This document shows positions 40,684-49,089 of a DNA stretch of 64,000 nt, piece after piece. The position numbers were made by a program, and so were the translations under genes. The stretch is taken from the NCBI GenBank assembly GCA_038207585.1, contig JBBQZP010000006.1, positions 1 through 64,000 of the forward strand. The letters run 5' to 3'. Positions within the stretch are counted from its first letter, which is position 1. Each line of letters opens with the position of its first letter. The notes under the pieces are model-generated. The model searched no databases, was not told where the DNA came from, and worked only from the letters and a program-made list of their open reading frames with translations. The DNA comes from JBBQZP01 sp038207585. Lineage in GTDB: Bacteria > Pseudomonadota > Alphaproteobacteria > Rhodobacterales > Rhodobacteraceae.

Positions 40684-41202
40684 ATGGTTTTGGCAGCAGT
40701 GACAGGCATCCGGCGCGGTATCGGTTTGGGCGCGGGGATGATGCGGCGGTTGGTCGCGATGCTTGGCGTATTCGGACTTGTTGCGATAGCCGCCTGTACG
40801 CCCGTCTTTACCAACAGCGGCTATGTGCCAACCGACGCCGAGCTTGCCGCCATCACACCCGGCACCGACACCCGTGATACGGTGGCAGCAGCGGTGGGTC
40901 GCCCGTCGACCTCGGGTGTGCTTAACGATCAGGGCTGGTATTTCGTGCAAAGCCGCTGGAAGGAATACGGCCCCCGCGCCCGGCAAGAGGTCAATCGCGA
41001 GGTTGTCGCGGTTTCCTTTGATGAGGCGGGGGTGGTTACGAACATCGAGCGCTTCGGGTTGGATCAGGGGCGCGTTGTCGTTCTGTCGCGCCGGGTGACC
41101 AGCAACTCTGTGCAGAGCAGCGGCTTCCTGCGGCAGCTTCTTGGCAACATCGGCAATCCGGCGGGGTTCGGCAACAGGGTGCTGGGCAGCACCGCGAACT
41201 GA
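40684..41202 (+). CDS. bamE: Outer membrane assembly factor BamE (SmpA/OmlA family)
   Basis: 172 residues. A lipoprotein signal ends at LVAIAAC (cysteine C38 would be lipidated), followed by the BamE fold: TDAELAAITPGTDTRDTVAAAVGRP, WYFVQSRWKEYG, VVAVSFDEAGVVTNI. It belongs to the BAM complex that inserts beta-barrel proteins. The start at 40684 has AGAGGG upstream; an internal ATG at 40738 would give a more standard short signal peptide. Divergent from yceD. Confidence 0.88.
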   Translation: MVLAAVTGIRRGIGLGAGMMRRLVAMLGVFGLVAIAACTPVFTNSGYVPTDAELAAITPGTDTRDTVAAAVGRPSTSGVLNDQGWYFVQSRWKEYGPRARQEVNREVVAVSFDEAGVVTNIERFGLDQGRVVVLSRRVTSNSVQSSGFLRQLLGNIGNPAGFGNRVLGSTAN

Positions 41203-41317
41203 TTGGCAATACCCGCGTCCGGCGTGTGACGCATCACTGTCACAGCTTGCGTGTATCGAGCGCGCATCGCATATTTGCGCCAGTGCGCCGTTGCGTCGCC
41301 CCAGGGGGGACAGACAT

Positions 41318-42076
41318 ATGCTTTCACTGCTCAAAGGGCGCTACGCCGCCCGGATCGCCGAAACCGAAGCTGATCTGCACCGCGCGCAGGAACTGCGCTA
41401 TCTTGCGTTCAAAACCGAAATTGCGCTCGTCGAGAACGATCCTACCCGCCGTGACGCTGATGATTTCGATGCGATCTGCCGTCATGTTCTGGTGGAAGAT
41501 CTGCGCACGGGCACGCTGGTCTGTTGTTTCCGCCTGTTGCCGCTGAATGGCGGGGGCGAGATCGGGCGCAGCTATTCGGCGCAGTTTTATAATTTGTCGG
41601 CTTTGGCTGATTTTGACGGCCCGATGGTCGAAATGGGCCGCTTCTGCATCCACCCCGATTGGCACGACCCCGACATTCTGCGCGTGGCCTGGGGGGCGAT
41701 GACGAGCTATGTGGACGAGCAGAAGGTCGAACTGCTGTTCGGATGCTCCAGCTTCAAGGGCACGCAGGCCGAGGCTTATGCCGACGCTTTCGCGATGCTG
41801 AAGGAACGCCACCTTGCGCCCAAACGCTGGTTGCCGCGCGTCAAGGCGCCCAATGTGTTCCGCTTTGCCAAGGCGCTGCGGCTGTTCAAGCCCGATGCCA
41901 AGCGCGCGGCTTTGGGGATGCCGCCCCTGCTGCGCACCTATCTGATGATGGGCGGCTGGGTCAGCGATCATGCCGTGGTGGACCAAGATATGAACACGCT
42001 GCATGTGTTCACCGGGCTGGAAATCCGGGCGATTCCCCCCGCACGGGCGCGGCTTTTGCGTGCTGTTGCGGGATAG
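41318..42076 (+). CDS. OlsB/GlsB-family amino-acid N-acyltransferase
   Basis: 252 residues. The pattern (ARIAETEADLHRAQELRYLAF, DDFDAICRHVLVEDLRTG, EMGRFCIHPDWHDPDILRVAWGA, FGCSSFKGT) is that of the GNAT-like acyl-ACP acyltransferases that make lyso-ornithine lipid (OlsB) or lyso-glutamine lipid (GlsB) in Rhodobacterales. I cannot tell the two substrates apart from the sequence alone. No olsA lies next to it; an LPLAT gene is at 24249. Start at ATG 41318 with AGGGGGGAC upstream. Membrane-lipid remodelling under phosphate limitation is the known role of the family. Confidence 0.87.
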   Translation: MLSLLKGRYAARIAETEADLHRAQELRYLAFKTEIALVENDPTRRDADDFDAICRHVLVEDLRTGTLVCCFRLLPLNGGGEIGRSYSAQFYNLSALADFDGPMVEMGRFCIHPDWHDPDILRVAWGAMTSYVDEQKVELLFGCSSFKGTQAEAYADAFAMLKERHLAPKRWLPRVKAPNVFRFAKALRLFKPDAKRAALGMPPLLRTYLMMGGWVSDHAVVDQDMNTLHVFTGLEIRAIPPARARLLRAVAG

Positions 42077-42126
42077 TTCCACTTCCCCCGTTGACGCGGA
42101 TGCTGCACCCGCATACCTGACGCCGC

Positions 42127-43935
42127 ATGGCACGCGCACCCCTTCTTCAGTTGTCCGGAATTTCGCTGACCTTCGGGGGCGAGCCGGTGTTTGATGACCT
42201 CGATCTGGTCGTGCAACCCGGTGACAGGGTGGCGCTGGTCGGGCGCAACGGGTCAGGCAAATCTACGCTGATGAAGGTGATGGCGGGGCTGGTGGAACCA
42301 GACCGTGGTGCCCGCGTGGTGCCCGCAGGTGTCAGCGTAGGCTATATGGAACAAGACCCCGATCTGTCGGGCTGGGCCACGCTGGGGGACTATGCCGCCA
42401 GCGCCTTGGGCGAGGGTGAGGAATACCGGGTTGCGATGGTGGCCGAGGGGCTGAAGTTCAACCCCGAAACGCCGGTCGCGTCAGCCTCAGGCGGCGAAAA
42501 GCGGCGCGCGTCTTTGGCAAAGCTGATGGCCGAAGCGCCCGAACTGATGCTGTTTGACGAGCCGACCAACCATCTGGACATTCAGGCCATCGAATGGCTG
42601 GAATCCGAATTGAAAGACACACGCACCGCCTTTGTGCTGATTTCCCACGACCGGGCATTTCTGCGCGCTTTGACCAAAGCGACGCTGTGGATTGACCGGG
42701 GGCAGGTGCGCCGGCGCGAGTTGGGGTTTGAGGGTTTCGAGGATTGGCGCGAAACGATCTGGGCCGAGGAAGATGACGCCCGCCACAAGCTGGACCGCAA
42801 GATCAAGGCCGAGGCGCGGTGGGCTGTCGAGGGTATCTCTGCCCGGCGCAAACGAAATCAGGGCCGGGTGCGCGCGCTGGCCGAACTGCGCGCCGAACGC
42901 TCCAGCCAGATCCGCCGTCAGGGCACCGCCGCGATGGAGCTGGAGGCGGGGCAGCAATCGGGCAAACGGGTGATCGAGGCAAAGGGTATTTTCAAGGCGT
43001 TCGGCGATCTGGTGATTGCGCGCGATTTCGACCTGCGCGTGCTGCGTGGCGACCGGGTTGCCTTCGTTGGCCCCAACGGGGTCGGAAAAACCACCATTCT
43101 CAAGATGTTGACGGGCGAACTTCAACCGGATCAGGGCACCGTAAAGCTGGGCACCAATCTGGCTGTAGCGGTGTTTGATCAGACCCGCGCGCAGCTTGAT
43201 CTGAATGCAAGCCTTTGGGACAACCTGACCAATGATCCGACCATGGCCGTCTCGGGCCAGTCGGATCAGGTGATGGTGCGCGGCACGCCCCGGCATGTGG
43301 TGGGATACCTCAAGGACTTCCTGTTTGACGAACGCCAGATGCGCGCGCCCGTCCGCTCGCTTTCGGGGGGCGAGAAGGCGCGGCTTTTGCTGGCGCGCAT
43401 CATGGCAAAGGAATCAAATCTGCTCATTCTGGACGAACCGACCAACGATCTGGATGTCGAAACGCTGGATCTGTTGCAGGACATTCTGGGCGACTATGAC
43501 GGCACCGTGCTTCTGGTCAGCCACGACCGCGATTTCATCGACCGGGTTGCGACGATGACGCTGGCGCTGGAAGGACAGGGCCGCATCAGCGCCTATCCCG
43601 GCGGGTGGTCCGACTATCAGGCGCAGCGTGTGGTCACGGCCGATACGCTGACGGCTGATACGCCCAAACGGGTGGAGGTTGCGGCCCCAGTGCGCGCACC
43701 CAAAGCGGTTGATCTGACGTTCACCGAACGCAAGCGGCTGGAAACGCTGCCCGATCTGATTGCAAAGCTTGAAGCCGAAATTTCCACGCTAAGCGTGCTG
43801 CTTGAGGGTGAGGATATTTACACCAAAGAGCCCGTGAAATTCCGCAAGGCCACCGAAATGCTGGCCGACCGCCAAGCCGCACTTGCCCGCGCCGAAGCCG
43901 AATGGCTAACGCTGGAAGACCGCGCTTCGGCGTAA
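42127..43935 (+). CDS. ABC-F family ATPase (Uup-like)
   Basis: 602 residues with two ATP-binding domains and no membrane part. Walker A sequences are GRNGSGKST and GPNGVGKTT, signatures ASGGEKRR and LSGGEKAR, Walker B sequences LMLFDEPTNHLD and LLILDEPTNDLD. A charged linker lies between the domains, and a C-terminal coiled coil (TFTERKRLETLPDLIAKLEA, EISTLSVLLEG) resembles Uup. ABC-F proteins act on ribosomes or in DNA-related functions. It lies 50 bp after the acyltransferase gene. Confidence 0.94.
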   Translation: MARAPLLQLSGISLTFGGEPVFDDLDLVVQPGDRVALVGRNGSGKSTLMKVMAGLVEPDRGARVVPAGVSVGYMEQDPDLSGWATLGDYAASALGEGEEYRVAMVAEGLKFNPETPVASASGGEKRRASLAKLMAEAPELMLFDEPTNHLDIQAIEWLESELKDTRTAFVLISHDRAFLRALTKATLWIDRGQVRRRELGFEGFEDWRETIWAEEDDARHKLDRKIKAEARWAVEGISARRKRNQGRVRALAELRAERSSQIRRQGTAAMELEAGQQSGKRVIEAKGIFKAFGDLVIARDFDLRVLRGDRVAFVGPNGVGKTTILKMLTGELQPDQGTVKLGTNLAVAVFDQTRAQLDLNASLWDNLTNDPTMAVSGQSDQVMVRGTPRHVVGYLKDFLFDERQMRAPVRSLSGGEKARLLLARIMAKESNLLILDEPTNDLDVETLDLLQDILGDYDGTVLLVSHDRDFIDRVATMTLALEGQGRISAYPGGWSDYQAQRVVTADTLTADTPKRVEVAAPVRAPKAVDLTFTERKRLETLPDLIAKLEAEISTLSVLLEGEDIYTKEPVKFRKATEMLADRQAALARAEAEWLTLEDRASA

Positions 43936-44119
43936 TCGGCCTGCTCCTGCTGGCGCGAACACGGCCTTGTGACGCAGCGCCGACAATTGCGCGGATTTCA
44001 GCCCAGAGTTGATCGCAGAATCGGCAAGTCCGGGCCGCCTGATACCCAAAACCAATTGCTGCCTTGGAACCAGAGGCGGTCTTCATACATTCCACAGAAC
44101 GACGCCTGACACGTCGTGG

Positions 44120-44156
44120 TCTGGTCGGGCGATGGAACGCGCCCGCTCTGACCAGA
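44120..44156 (+). promoter_or_regulatory. Leader hairpin upstream of the beta-barrel gene
   Basis: TCTGGTC (44120-44126) pairs with GACCAGA (44150-44156), and an inner stem GGGCG/CGCCC extends it, with a 5-base bulge on one side. It stands 22 bases before the start of the outer-membrane gene, just upstream of its GGAG. mRNA-stabilising or regulatory hairpins are common before abundant porin-like genes; the role here is inferred. The rest of 43936-44119 shows nothing clear. Confidence 0.35.
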
Positions 44157-44177
44157 ATGGAAGAAATGGAGACGCGC

Positions 44178-44780
44178 ATGAAATCCCTTAAAATTCTCGC
44201 CCTTGGCACAGCCCTTGCAGCCCCCGGTCTGGCCTTTGCGGGCGGCCCCGCCCAGCCGATAACGGAACCCTATGTGGCACCCGTGGCTGCCGTCCCGGTG
44301 GTCTATGGCCCCGACTGGACCGGCTTTTACGGCGGTGCGGCAATCGGCTACGGCGATGTGAATGCCAGCGGCGCTGCACTTGATGGTGACGGCGCCATCG
44401 GCGGCGTTTTCGCAGGCTATCGGCGCAGTTTCGGCAATCTGGTCGGCGGGTTAGAACTTGACTACGATGCCTCCGATATCGACCTTGGGGCCAAGGTCGG
44501 CAAACTGGACAACGTAGTCCGCATCAAGGGCCAACTAGGGACGACCTTCAACCGTGCGTTTCTCTACGGCACAGTGGGTGCGGCCTATGCTGACGCATCG
44601 GTCGGGGCTGTGTCGCTCAACGACTGGGGCTATGCGGTGGGTGTCGGCATGGATTACGCGCTGACTGACCAATGGGCGGTGGGTGCCGAGGCGCTGTACC
44701 ACAACTTCAACGATTTCGACAATTCGGGCGTTGATCTGGATGTGACGACCGTCAAGGCGCGCGTGTCCTACAAGTTCTGA
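44178..44780 (+). CDS. Outer-membrane beta-barrel protein
   Basis: 200 residues. The signal peptide ends near GLAFA (residue 21). After a Pro/Val-rich segment, alternating strands begin at WTGFYGGAAIGYGD and end with VTTVKARVSYKF, with a terminal phenylalanine as in barrel proteins. Repeated aromatic girdles (GGVFAGYRRSFGNLVGGLEL, GYAVGVGMDYALTDQWAVGA) indicate an eight-stranded barrel of the OmpA-like/opacity type. It starts at ATG 44178 after GGAGACGCGC. The function is unknown beyond outer-membrane location. Confidence 0.87.
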   Translation: MKSLKILALGTALAAPGLAFAGGPAQPITEPYVAPVAAVPVVYGPDWTGFYGGAAIGYGDVNASGAALDGDGAIGGVFAGYRRSFGNLVGGLELDYDASDIDLGAKVGKLDNVVRIKGQLGTTFNRAFLYGTVGAAYADASVGAVSLNDWGYAVGVGMDYALTDQWAVGAEALYHNFNDFDNSGVDLDVTTVKARVSYKF

Positions 44781-44786
44781 TGCGGC

Positions 44787-44816
44787 GCGCGGGTGCCGCC
44801 CCGATGGCACCCGCGC
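44787..44816. terminator. 11-bp perfect hairpin after the beta-barrel gene
   Basis: GCGCGGGTGCC and GGCACCCGCGC pair exactly around an 8-base loop, 7 bases after the stop codon. There is no T-run, so termination may be helped by Rho, or it may stabilise the mRNA end. The remaining 250 bp before cysS hold nothing I can name. Confidence 0.55.
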
Positions 44817-45066
44817 CCGTGTTCCGACCTTTGGCGTGATCAGGGCACTGCTTGCAAAAATCCGCGCCTGCGAAAAGCCGCACCTGTAAAAATCCTTGCC
44901 CGGAACGCGATTTGAGGCTAGCAACGCTGCCATGAAGATGCGCATCACCATCATTTGCTGCATTACCCGCTGACTTCGTTCAGGCGGGCCGTTCTTCATT
45001 TCCAAAACCGGAATAAATGGATAAGCCCGCCGGGATCGCTGTTCGTCAGGGACCGAGGGACCACGC

Positions 45067-46659
45067 ATGACCATCCGGCTTTACAACGTCAAGACCCGCC
45101 AGAAAGAGGATTTCGCGCCGATCGACCCGGCCAATGTCCGCATGTATGTCTGCGGGCCGACGGTCTATGACCGCGCCCATCTGGGAAATGCGCGGGCTGT
45201 GGTGGTGTTTGACGTGCTGTTCCGCCTGCTGCGCCATGAATACGGCGCGGATCATGTGACCTATGTGCGTAATTTCACCGACGTGGATGACAAGATCAAC
45301 GCCAAGTCCACGGAAACCGGCCGCGCTATCGGTGACATCACGGATGAGACGATCGGCTGGTATCACGCCGATATGGATGCTTTGGGCGCGTTGCGACCCA
45401 CGCATGAGCCGCGCGCCACAGGCTATATCGGCGAGATGATCGCGATGATCGAAGTGCTCATCGCGCGTGGCAATGCCTATGCGGTGGACGGCCATGTGCT
45501 GTTCGACGTGCGCAGCTATCCTGACTACGGGCGGCTCTCTGGCCGGTCGGTCGATGACATGATCGCGGGCGCGCGGGTCGAGGTCGCACCCTACAAGCGC
45601 GACCCGATGGATTTCGTGCTGTGGAAACCGTCGGACGCCAGCCTGCCGGGGTGGGACAGCCCCTGGGGCCGGGGCCGACCGGGCTGGCATATCGAATGCT
45701 CGGCAATGGCTGCGGCTTTGCTGGGCGAGACGTTCGACATTCACGGCGGCGGCGCCGACCTTGCCTTTCCGCACCATGAAAACGAGCTTGCCCAATCAAG
45801 CTGCGCCCACCCCGGCGTGGGGTTCGCCAATGTCTGGATGCACAACGAAATGCTGCAGGTCGAGGGCAAGAAGATGTCCAAGAGTTTGGGCAATTTCTTC
45901 ACCGTGCGGGATTTGCTGTTCGACGAAGGTATCCCCGGCGAAGTTATTCGACTTGTAACTCTAACTGCACACTATCGCAAACCCATGGATTGGACGCATC
46001 AAAAGGCGAAGGAAGCGGAAAAGACACTGTGGAAATGGCACACAATTTGTATGAATGCGAAACCGAGCAAATACGTGCCAAATGGGTTTTTAGACGCTTT
46101 GGCAGACGATTTGAACACATCAGAAGCAATCACCATTATGCGTCGCTACGCAAAAGAAGGAAATGCCGCTGATTTGCTAGCTTGTGCGAACCTAATCGGA
46201 TTGCTGTTGCCCGATGAAACCAGCCTTTGGTTTGACCCTGATGGCCATATCCGCGACGACGAAGATTACCGAATTTACGAAGTGAATAGTGTTCGAATCC
46301 AAGCACGGGCAGCAGGCCGTTTCGACTTGTCAGACGAATTGCGTCAGCGACTTGTTGAGGCTGGTGTCGCGGTCTATGACCACAGCCTATCTAGTGGGGC
46401 TTTTCGTGAGCCAGACGCGCTTGCTCGGTATGCGATGTCAAAAGCAAAAAAGTCTTTTGACAAAGGTGATACCACAGACGCTACAAGGTATGTGGAACTA
46501 CTCAAATCCGCAGGCTATTCCGTAAGCGTTGGAAACGATGGGTCATTGGCCATTACTGGTTTTGATGAAGCCCGCTTTGACGATCATTTTGAGGGATTCA
46601 TTGAGAAAGCAGTAGAAGAAGCAAGAACGGCTCAAGATTTTTTGGAAAACGTTAAATGA
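45067..46659 (+). CDS. cysS: Cysteine-tRNA ligase with an atypical 3' half
   Basis: 530 residues, longer than the usual 460-500. The catalytic half is normal: zinc-ligand cysteine in MYVCGPTVYDRAHLGNAR (HIGH-type HLGN), GWHIECSAMA, FPHHENELAQ and KKMSKSLGN at residues 268-276. From about residue 292 the protein still aligns (HYRKPMDWT, DDLNTSEAI) but codon choice and GC change sharply. The C-terminus carries about 90 extra residues after AGVAVYDHSL that I cannot match to CysRS. The start has GGGACCGAGGGACC upstream. It overlaps cimA by 4 bases. Confidence 0.93.
   Translation: MTIRLYNVKTRQKEDFAPIDPANVRMYVCGPTVYDRAHLGNARAVVVFDVLFRLLRHEYGADHVTYVRNFTDVDDKINAKSTETGRAIGDITDETIGWYHADMDALGALRPTHEPRATGYIGEMIAMIEVLIARGNAYAVDGHVLFDVRSYPDYGRLSGRSVDDMIAGARVEVAPYKRDPMDFVLWKPSDASLPGWDSPWGRGRPGWHIECSAMAAALLGETFDIHGGGADLAFPHHENELAQSSCAHPGVGFANVWMHNEMLQVEGKKMSKSLGNFFTVRDLLFDEGIPGEVIRLVTLTAHYRKPMDWTHQKAKEAEKTLWKWHTICMNAKPSKYVPNGFLDALADDLNTSEAITIMRRYAKEGNAADLLACANLIGLLLPDETSLWFDPDGHIRDDEDYRIYEVNSVRIQARAAGRFDLSDELRQRLVEAGVAVYDHSLSSGAFREPDALARYAMSKAKKSFDKGDTTDATRYVELLKSAGYSVSVGNDGSLAITGFDEARFDDHFEGFIEKAVEEARTAQDFLENVK
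45940..46655 (+). other. Low-GC segment inside cysS
   Basis: From about 45940 (codons GTT ATT CGA CTT GTA ACT CTA) to the cysS stop, AT-ending codons dominate, in contrast to the GC-ending codons before it and in cimA after it. By eye GC falls from the mid-60s to below 50 percent. The reading frame is intact and homology to CysRS continues, so this looks like replacement of the anticodon-binding end by DNA from a lower-GC relative. Confidence 0.7.
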
Positions 46660-48278
46660 CCCGCGAACGCCTCTATCTCCTCGACACCACCTTGCGCGAT
46701 GGGCAGCAGACGCAGGGGGTGCAGTTTTCCACTGCGGAAAAGCGCCAGATTGCGGCCGCACTTGATGCCTTGGGCGTGGATTACATCGAAGGCGGGTGGC
46801 CCGGCGCCAACCCCACCGACAGCGAATTCTTCAACCCCGCGCCGCAGACCCGCGCCACGATGACGGCGTTCGGGATGACCAAGCGGGTCGGTCGCTCGGC
46901 CGAGAACGATGATGTTCTGGCGATGGTGCTGGATGCGGGCACGGCTGCGGTCACACTGGTGGGCAAGGCGCATGAGTTTCATGTGACAACGGCTTTGGGC
47001 GTGACACTGGATGAAAACCTTGAGGCGATCCTTGCTTCGTTTGCGCATATCGCCACAAAAGGCCGCGAGGCGCTGTTTGACGCCGAACACTTCTTTGACG
47101 GCTACCGCGCCAATCCCGGTTATGCGCTGGAGTGCCTGAAAACCGCGCTGGGGGCAGGGGCGCGCTGGGTGGTCTTGTGTGATACAAACGGCGGCACCTT
47201 GCCTGCCGAAGTGGGTCGCGTGACAGCCGAGGTGATTGCGGCCGGCATTCCCGGCGACCGGTTGGGCATCCATTGCCATGATGATACCGGCAATGCGGTG
47301 GCGAACTCATTGGCGGCGATTGATGCGGGCGCGCGGCAGGTGCAGGGCACGCTGAACGGGTTGGGTGAGAGGTGCGGCAATGCCAATCTGGTGACGCTGA
47401 TCCCGACGCTACTGCTCAAGGAACCCTATGCCAGCGGGTTCACAACGGGCATCTCGCACGATGCCCTGCAGGGGCTTTTGCGCACCAGCCGGATGCTGGA
47501 TGACATTCTGAACCGGGTGCCGCTGCGGTCGGCGGCCTATGTCGGGGCCTCGGCCTTTGCGCATAAATCGGGGCTGCACGCGTCGGCCATTCTGAAAAAC
47601 CCCGCGACGTATGAGCATGTCGAGCCTGCGTTGATCGGCAATGCCCGCGTCATTCCGATGTCCAATCAGGCGGGGCAATCGAACCTGCGCGCGCGCCTCG
47701 CGGATGCGGGGATCGAGGTTGCGCCGGGGGACGCGCGGCTGGGCCGCATCCTTGAGGTGGTGAAGGACCGCGAGGATCAGGGCTATGCCTATGACGGCGC
47801 GCAGGCGTCGTTCGAGTTGCTGGCGCGGCGCGAACTGGGGCTTTGCCCGGCGTTTTTCGAGGTGAAACGCTACCGGGTGACGGTGGAGCGGCGGCAGAAC
47901 AAATACAACCAGACGGTGTGCCTTTCGGAGGCCGTGGTCGTGGTGAAGATCGGCGACCAGAAGATGCTTTCCGTCAGTGAAAGCATGGACGAATCCGGCA
48001 CCGACCGTGGCCCGGTAAACGCTTTATCCAAGGCGCTGGCCAAGGATCTGGGGCCGTATCAGGCGGTGATTGATGATCTGAAGCTCGTCGATTTCAAGGT
48101 GCGCATCACGCAAGGTGGCACCGAGGCTGTGACGCGGGTGATCATTGATTCCGAGGATGCGCAGGGGCGGCGCTGGTCGACGGTGGGGGTTTCGGCCAAC
48201 ATCGTGGATGCGAGTTTCGAGGCGCTGCTGGATGCGATCAACTGGAAGCTGATCCGGGATGTGGGCCAACCTGCATGA
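46656..48278 (+). CDS. cimA: Citramalate synthase
   Basis: 540 residues. It condenses pyruvate with acetyl-CoA to (R)-citramalate for the threonine-independent isoleucine route. The HMGL-like barrel starts LYLLDTTLRDGQQTQGVQFS; metal-binding residues lie in DTTLRD and GIHCHDDTGNAVAN. The C-terminal LeuA-type regulatory domain follows (VKIGDQKMLSVSESM). The length fits the CimA group better than isopropylmalate synthase. ATGA overlap with cysS. Confidence 0.93.
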   Translation: MTRERLYLLDTTLRDGQQTQGVQFSTAEKRQIAAALDALGVDYIEGGWPGANPTDSEFFNPAPQTRATMTAFGMTKRVGRSAENDDVLAMVLDAGTAAVTLVGKAHEFHVTTALGVTLDENLEAILASFAHIATKGREALFDAEHFFDGYRANPGYALECLKTALGAGARWVVLCDTNGGTLPAEVGRVTAEVIAAGIPGDRLGIHCHDDTGNAVANSLAAIDAGARQVQGTLNGLGERCGNANLVTLIPTLLLKEPYASGFTTGISHDALQGLLRTSRMLDDILNRVPLRSAAYVGASAFAHKSGLHASAILKNPATYEHVEPALIGNARVIPMSNQAGQSNLRARLADAGIEVAPGDARLGRILEVVKDREDQGYAYDGAQASFELLARRELGLCPAFFEVKRYRVTVERRQNKYNQTVCLSEAVVVVKIGDQKMLSVSESMDESGTDRGPVNALSKALAKDLGPYQAVIDDLKLVDFKVRITQGGTEAVTRVIIDSEDAQGRRWSTVGVSANIVDASFEALLDAINWKLIRDVGQPA

Positions 48279-48294
48279 GCCAGCCTGCATGAGC
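48270..48294 (+). repeat. Short duplication at the cimA stop / next gene start
   Basis: CCTGCATGAGC occurs twice (48270-48280 and 48284-48294), separated by CAG. The first copy holds the cimA stop and an ATG that leads only to a 5-codon frame; the second holds the ATG used for the next gene. Confidence 0.7.
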
Positions 48295-49062
48295 ATTTCT
48301 GCCTGTGCCGCCTTGGTCGAGCGCGGCGATCCGGATCGGTTTGCGGCAGTCATGGCGGCTCCGGTTGGCGCGCGGGCGGTTCTTTGGCCGCTTTACGCCT
48401 TCAATCTGGAGGTGGCGCGCGCGCCCTGGGTCACGGCCGAGCCTATGATTGCGGAGATGCGGTTGCAGTTCTGGCGCGATGTGGTCGAGGGGGCTGCGCA
48501 GGGTCAGATGCGTGCGCATGAGGTGGCAGGGCCGCTGGCCGAGGTCATCCGCATTAAGGCGTTGCCGGTTGATGTGCTGGACCGGCTGGTCGAGGCGCGG
48601 CGTTGGGATATCTACCGCGACGCTTTTGCAGATCGTGCGGCGTTTGACGCCTATTTGGATGATACCGCAGGCGGCTTGATGTGGTGTGCCGCGCGCGCGC
48701 TGGATGCTCCTGCCGGGGCAGAAAATGCGGTGCGCCTTTATGGTCGGGCAGCGGGGCTGGCCGCGTTCTTGCGCGCGGTGCCGGAACTGGAAGCGCGGGG
48801 GCGCATTCCCTTGATCGACGGTCGGGCTGAGGCGGTCGCGGCGTTGGCGCGCGAGGGGTTGGGCTGGATTGCGCAGGCGCGGGCGATGCGGGGCAGGGTT
48901 CCGAAGTCTGTACATCCGGCGCTTCTGGCGGGGTGGCAGACGGCCCCTGTTCTGCGGCTTGCTGCGCGGGCGCCGCAACGGGTGGCGGCAGGCGCGCTGA
49001 TGCGTTCCGAGGCAGCGCTGCGGGGCGGCTTGTTGTGGCAGGCGGTGTCTGGGCGCTGGTAG
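48289..49062 (+). CDS. Squalene/phytoene synthase-family protein
   Basis: 257 residues from ATG 48289. The trans-isoprenyl-diphosphate synthase fold is recognised by FWRDVVEGAAQG, RRWDIYRDAFADRAAFDAYL and the second region GLAAFLRAVPELEARGRIPL, but the aspartate-rich motifs DxxxD are poorly kept. This non-carotenogenic branch resembles the mitochondrial complex-I factor NDUFAF6; no other carotenoid or hopanoid gene is nearby. An ATG at 48259 inside cimA is an alternative start. No strong Shine-Dalgarno is seen. Confidence 0.82.
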   Translation: MSISACAALVERGDPDRFAAVMAAPVGARAVLWPLYAFNLEVARAPWVTAEPMIAEMRLQFWRDVVEGAAQGQMRAHEVAGPLAEVIRIKALPVDVLDRLVEARRWDIYRDAFADRAAFDAYLDDTAGGLMWCAARALDAPAGAENAVRLYGRAAGLAAFLRAVPELEARGRIPLIDGRAEAVAALAREGLGWIAQARAMRGRVPKSVHPALLAGWQTAPVLRLAARAPQRVAAGALMRSEAALRGGLLWQAVSGRW

Positions 49063-49089
49063 CCCCGTATCGCTTGATCCGGCTGCGCC

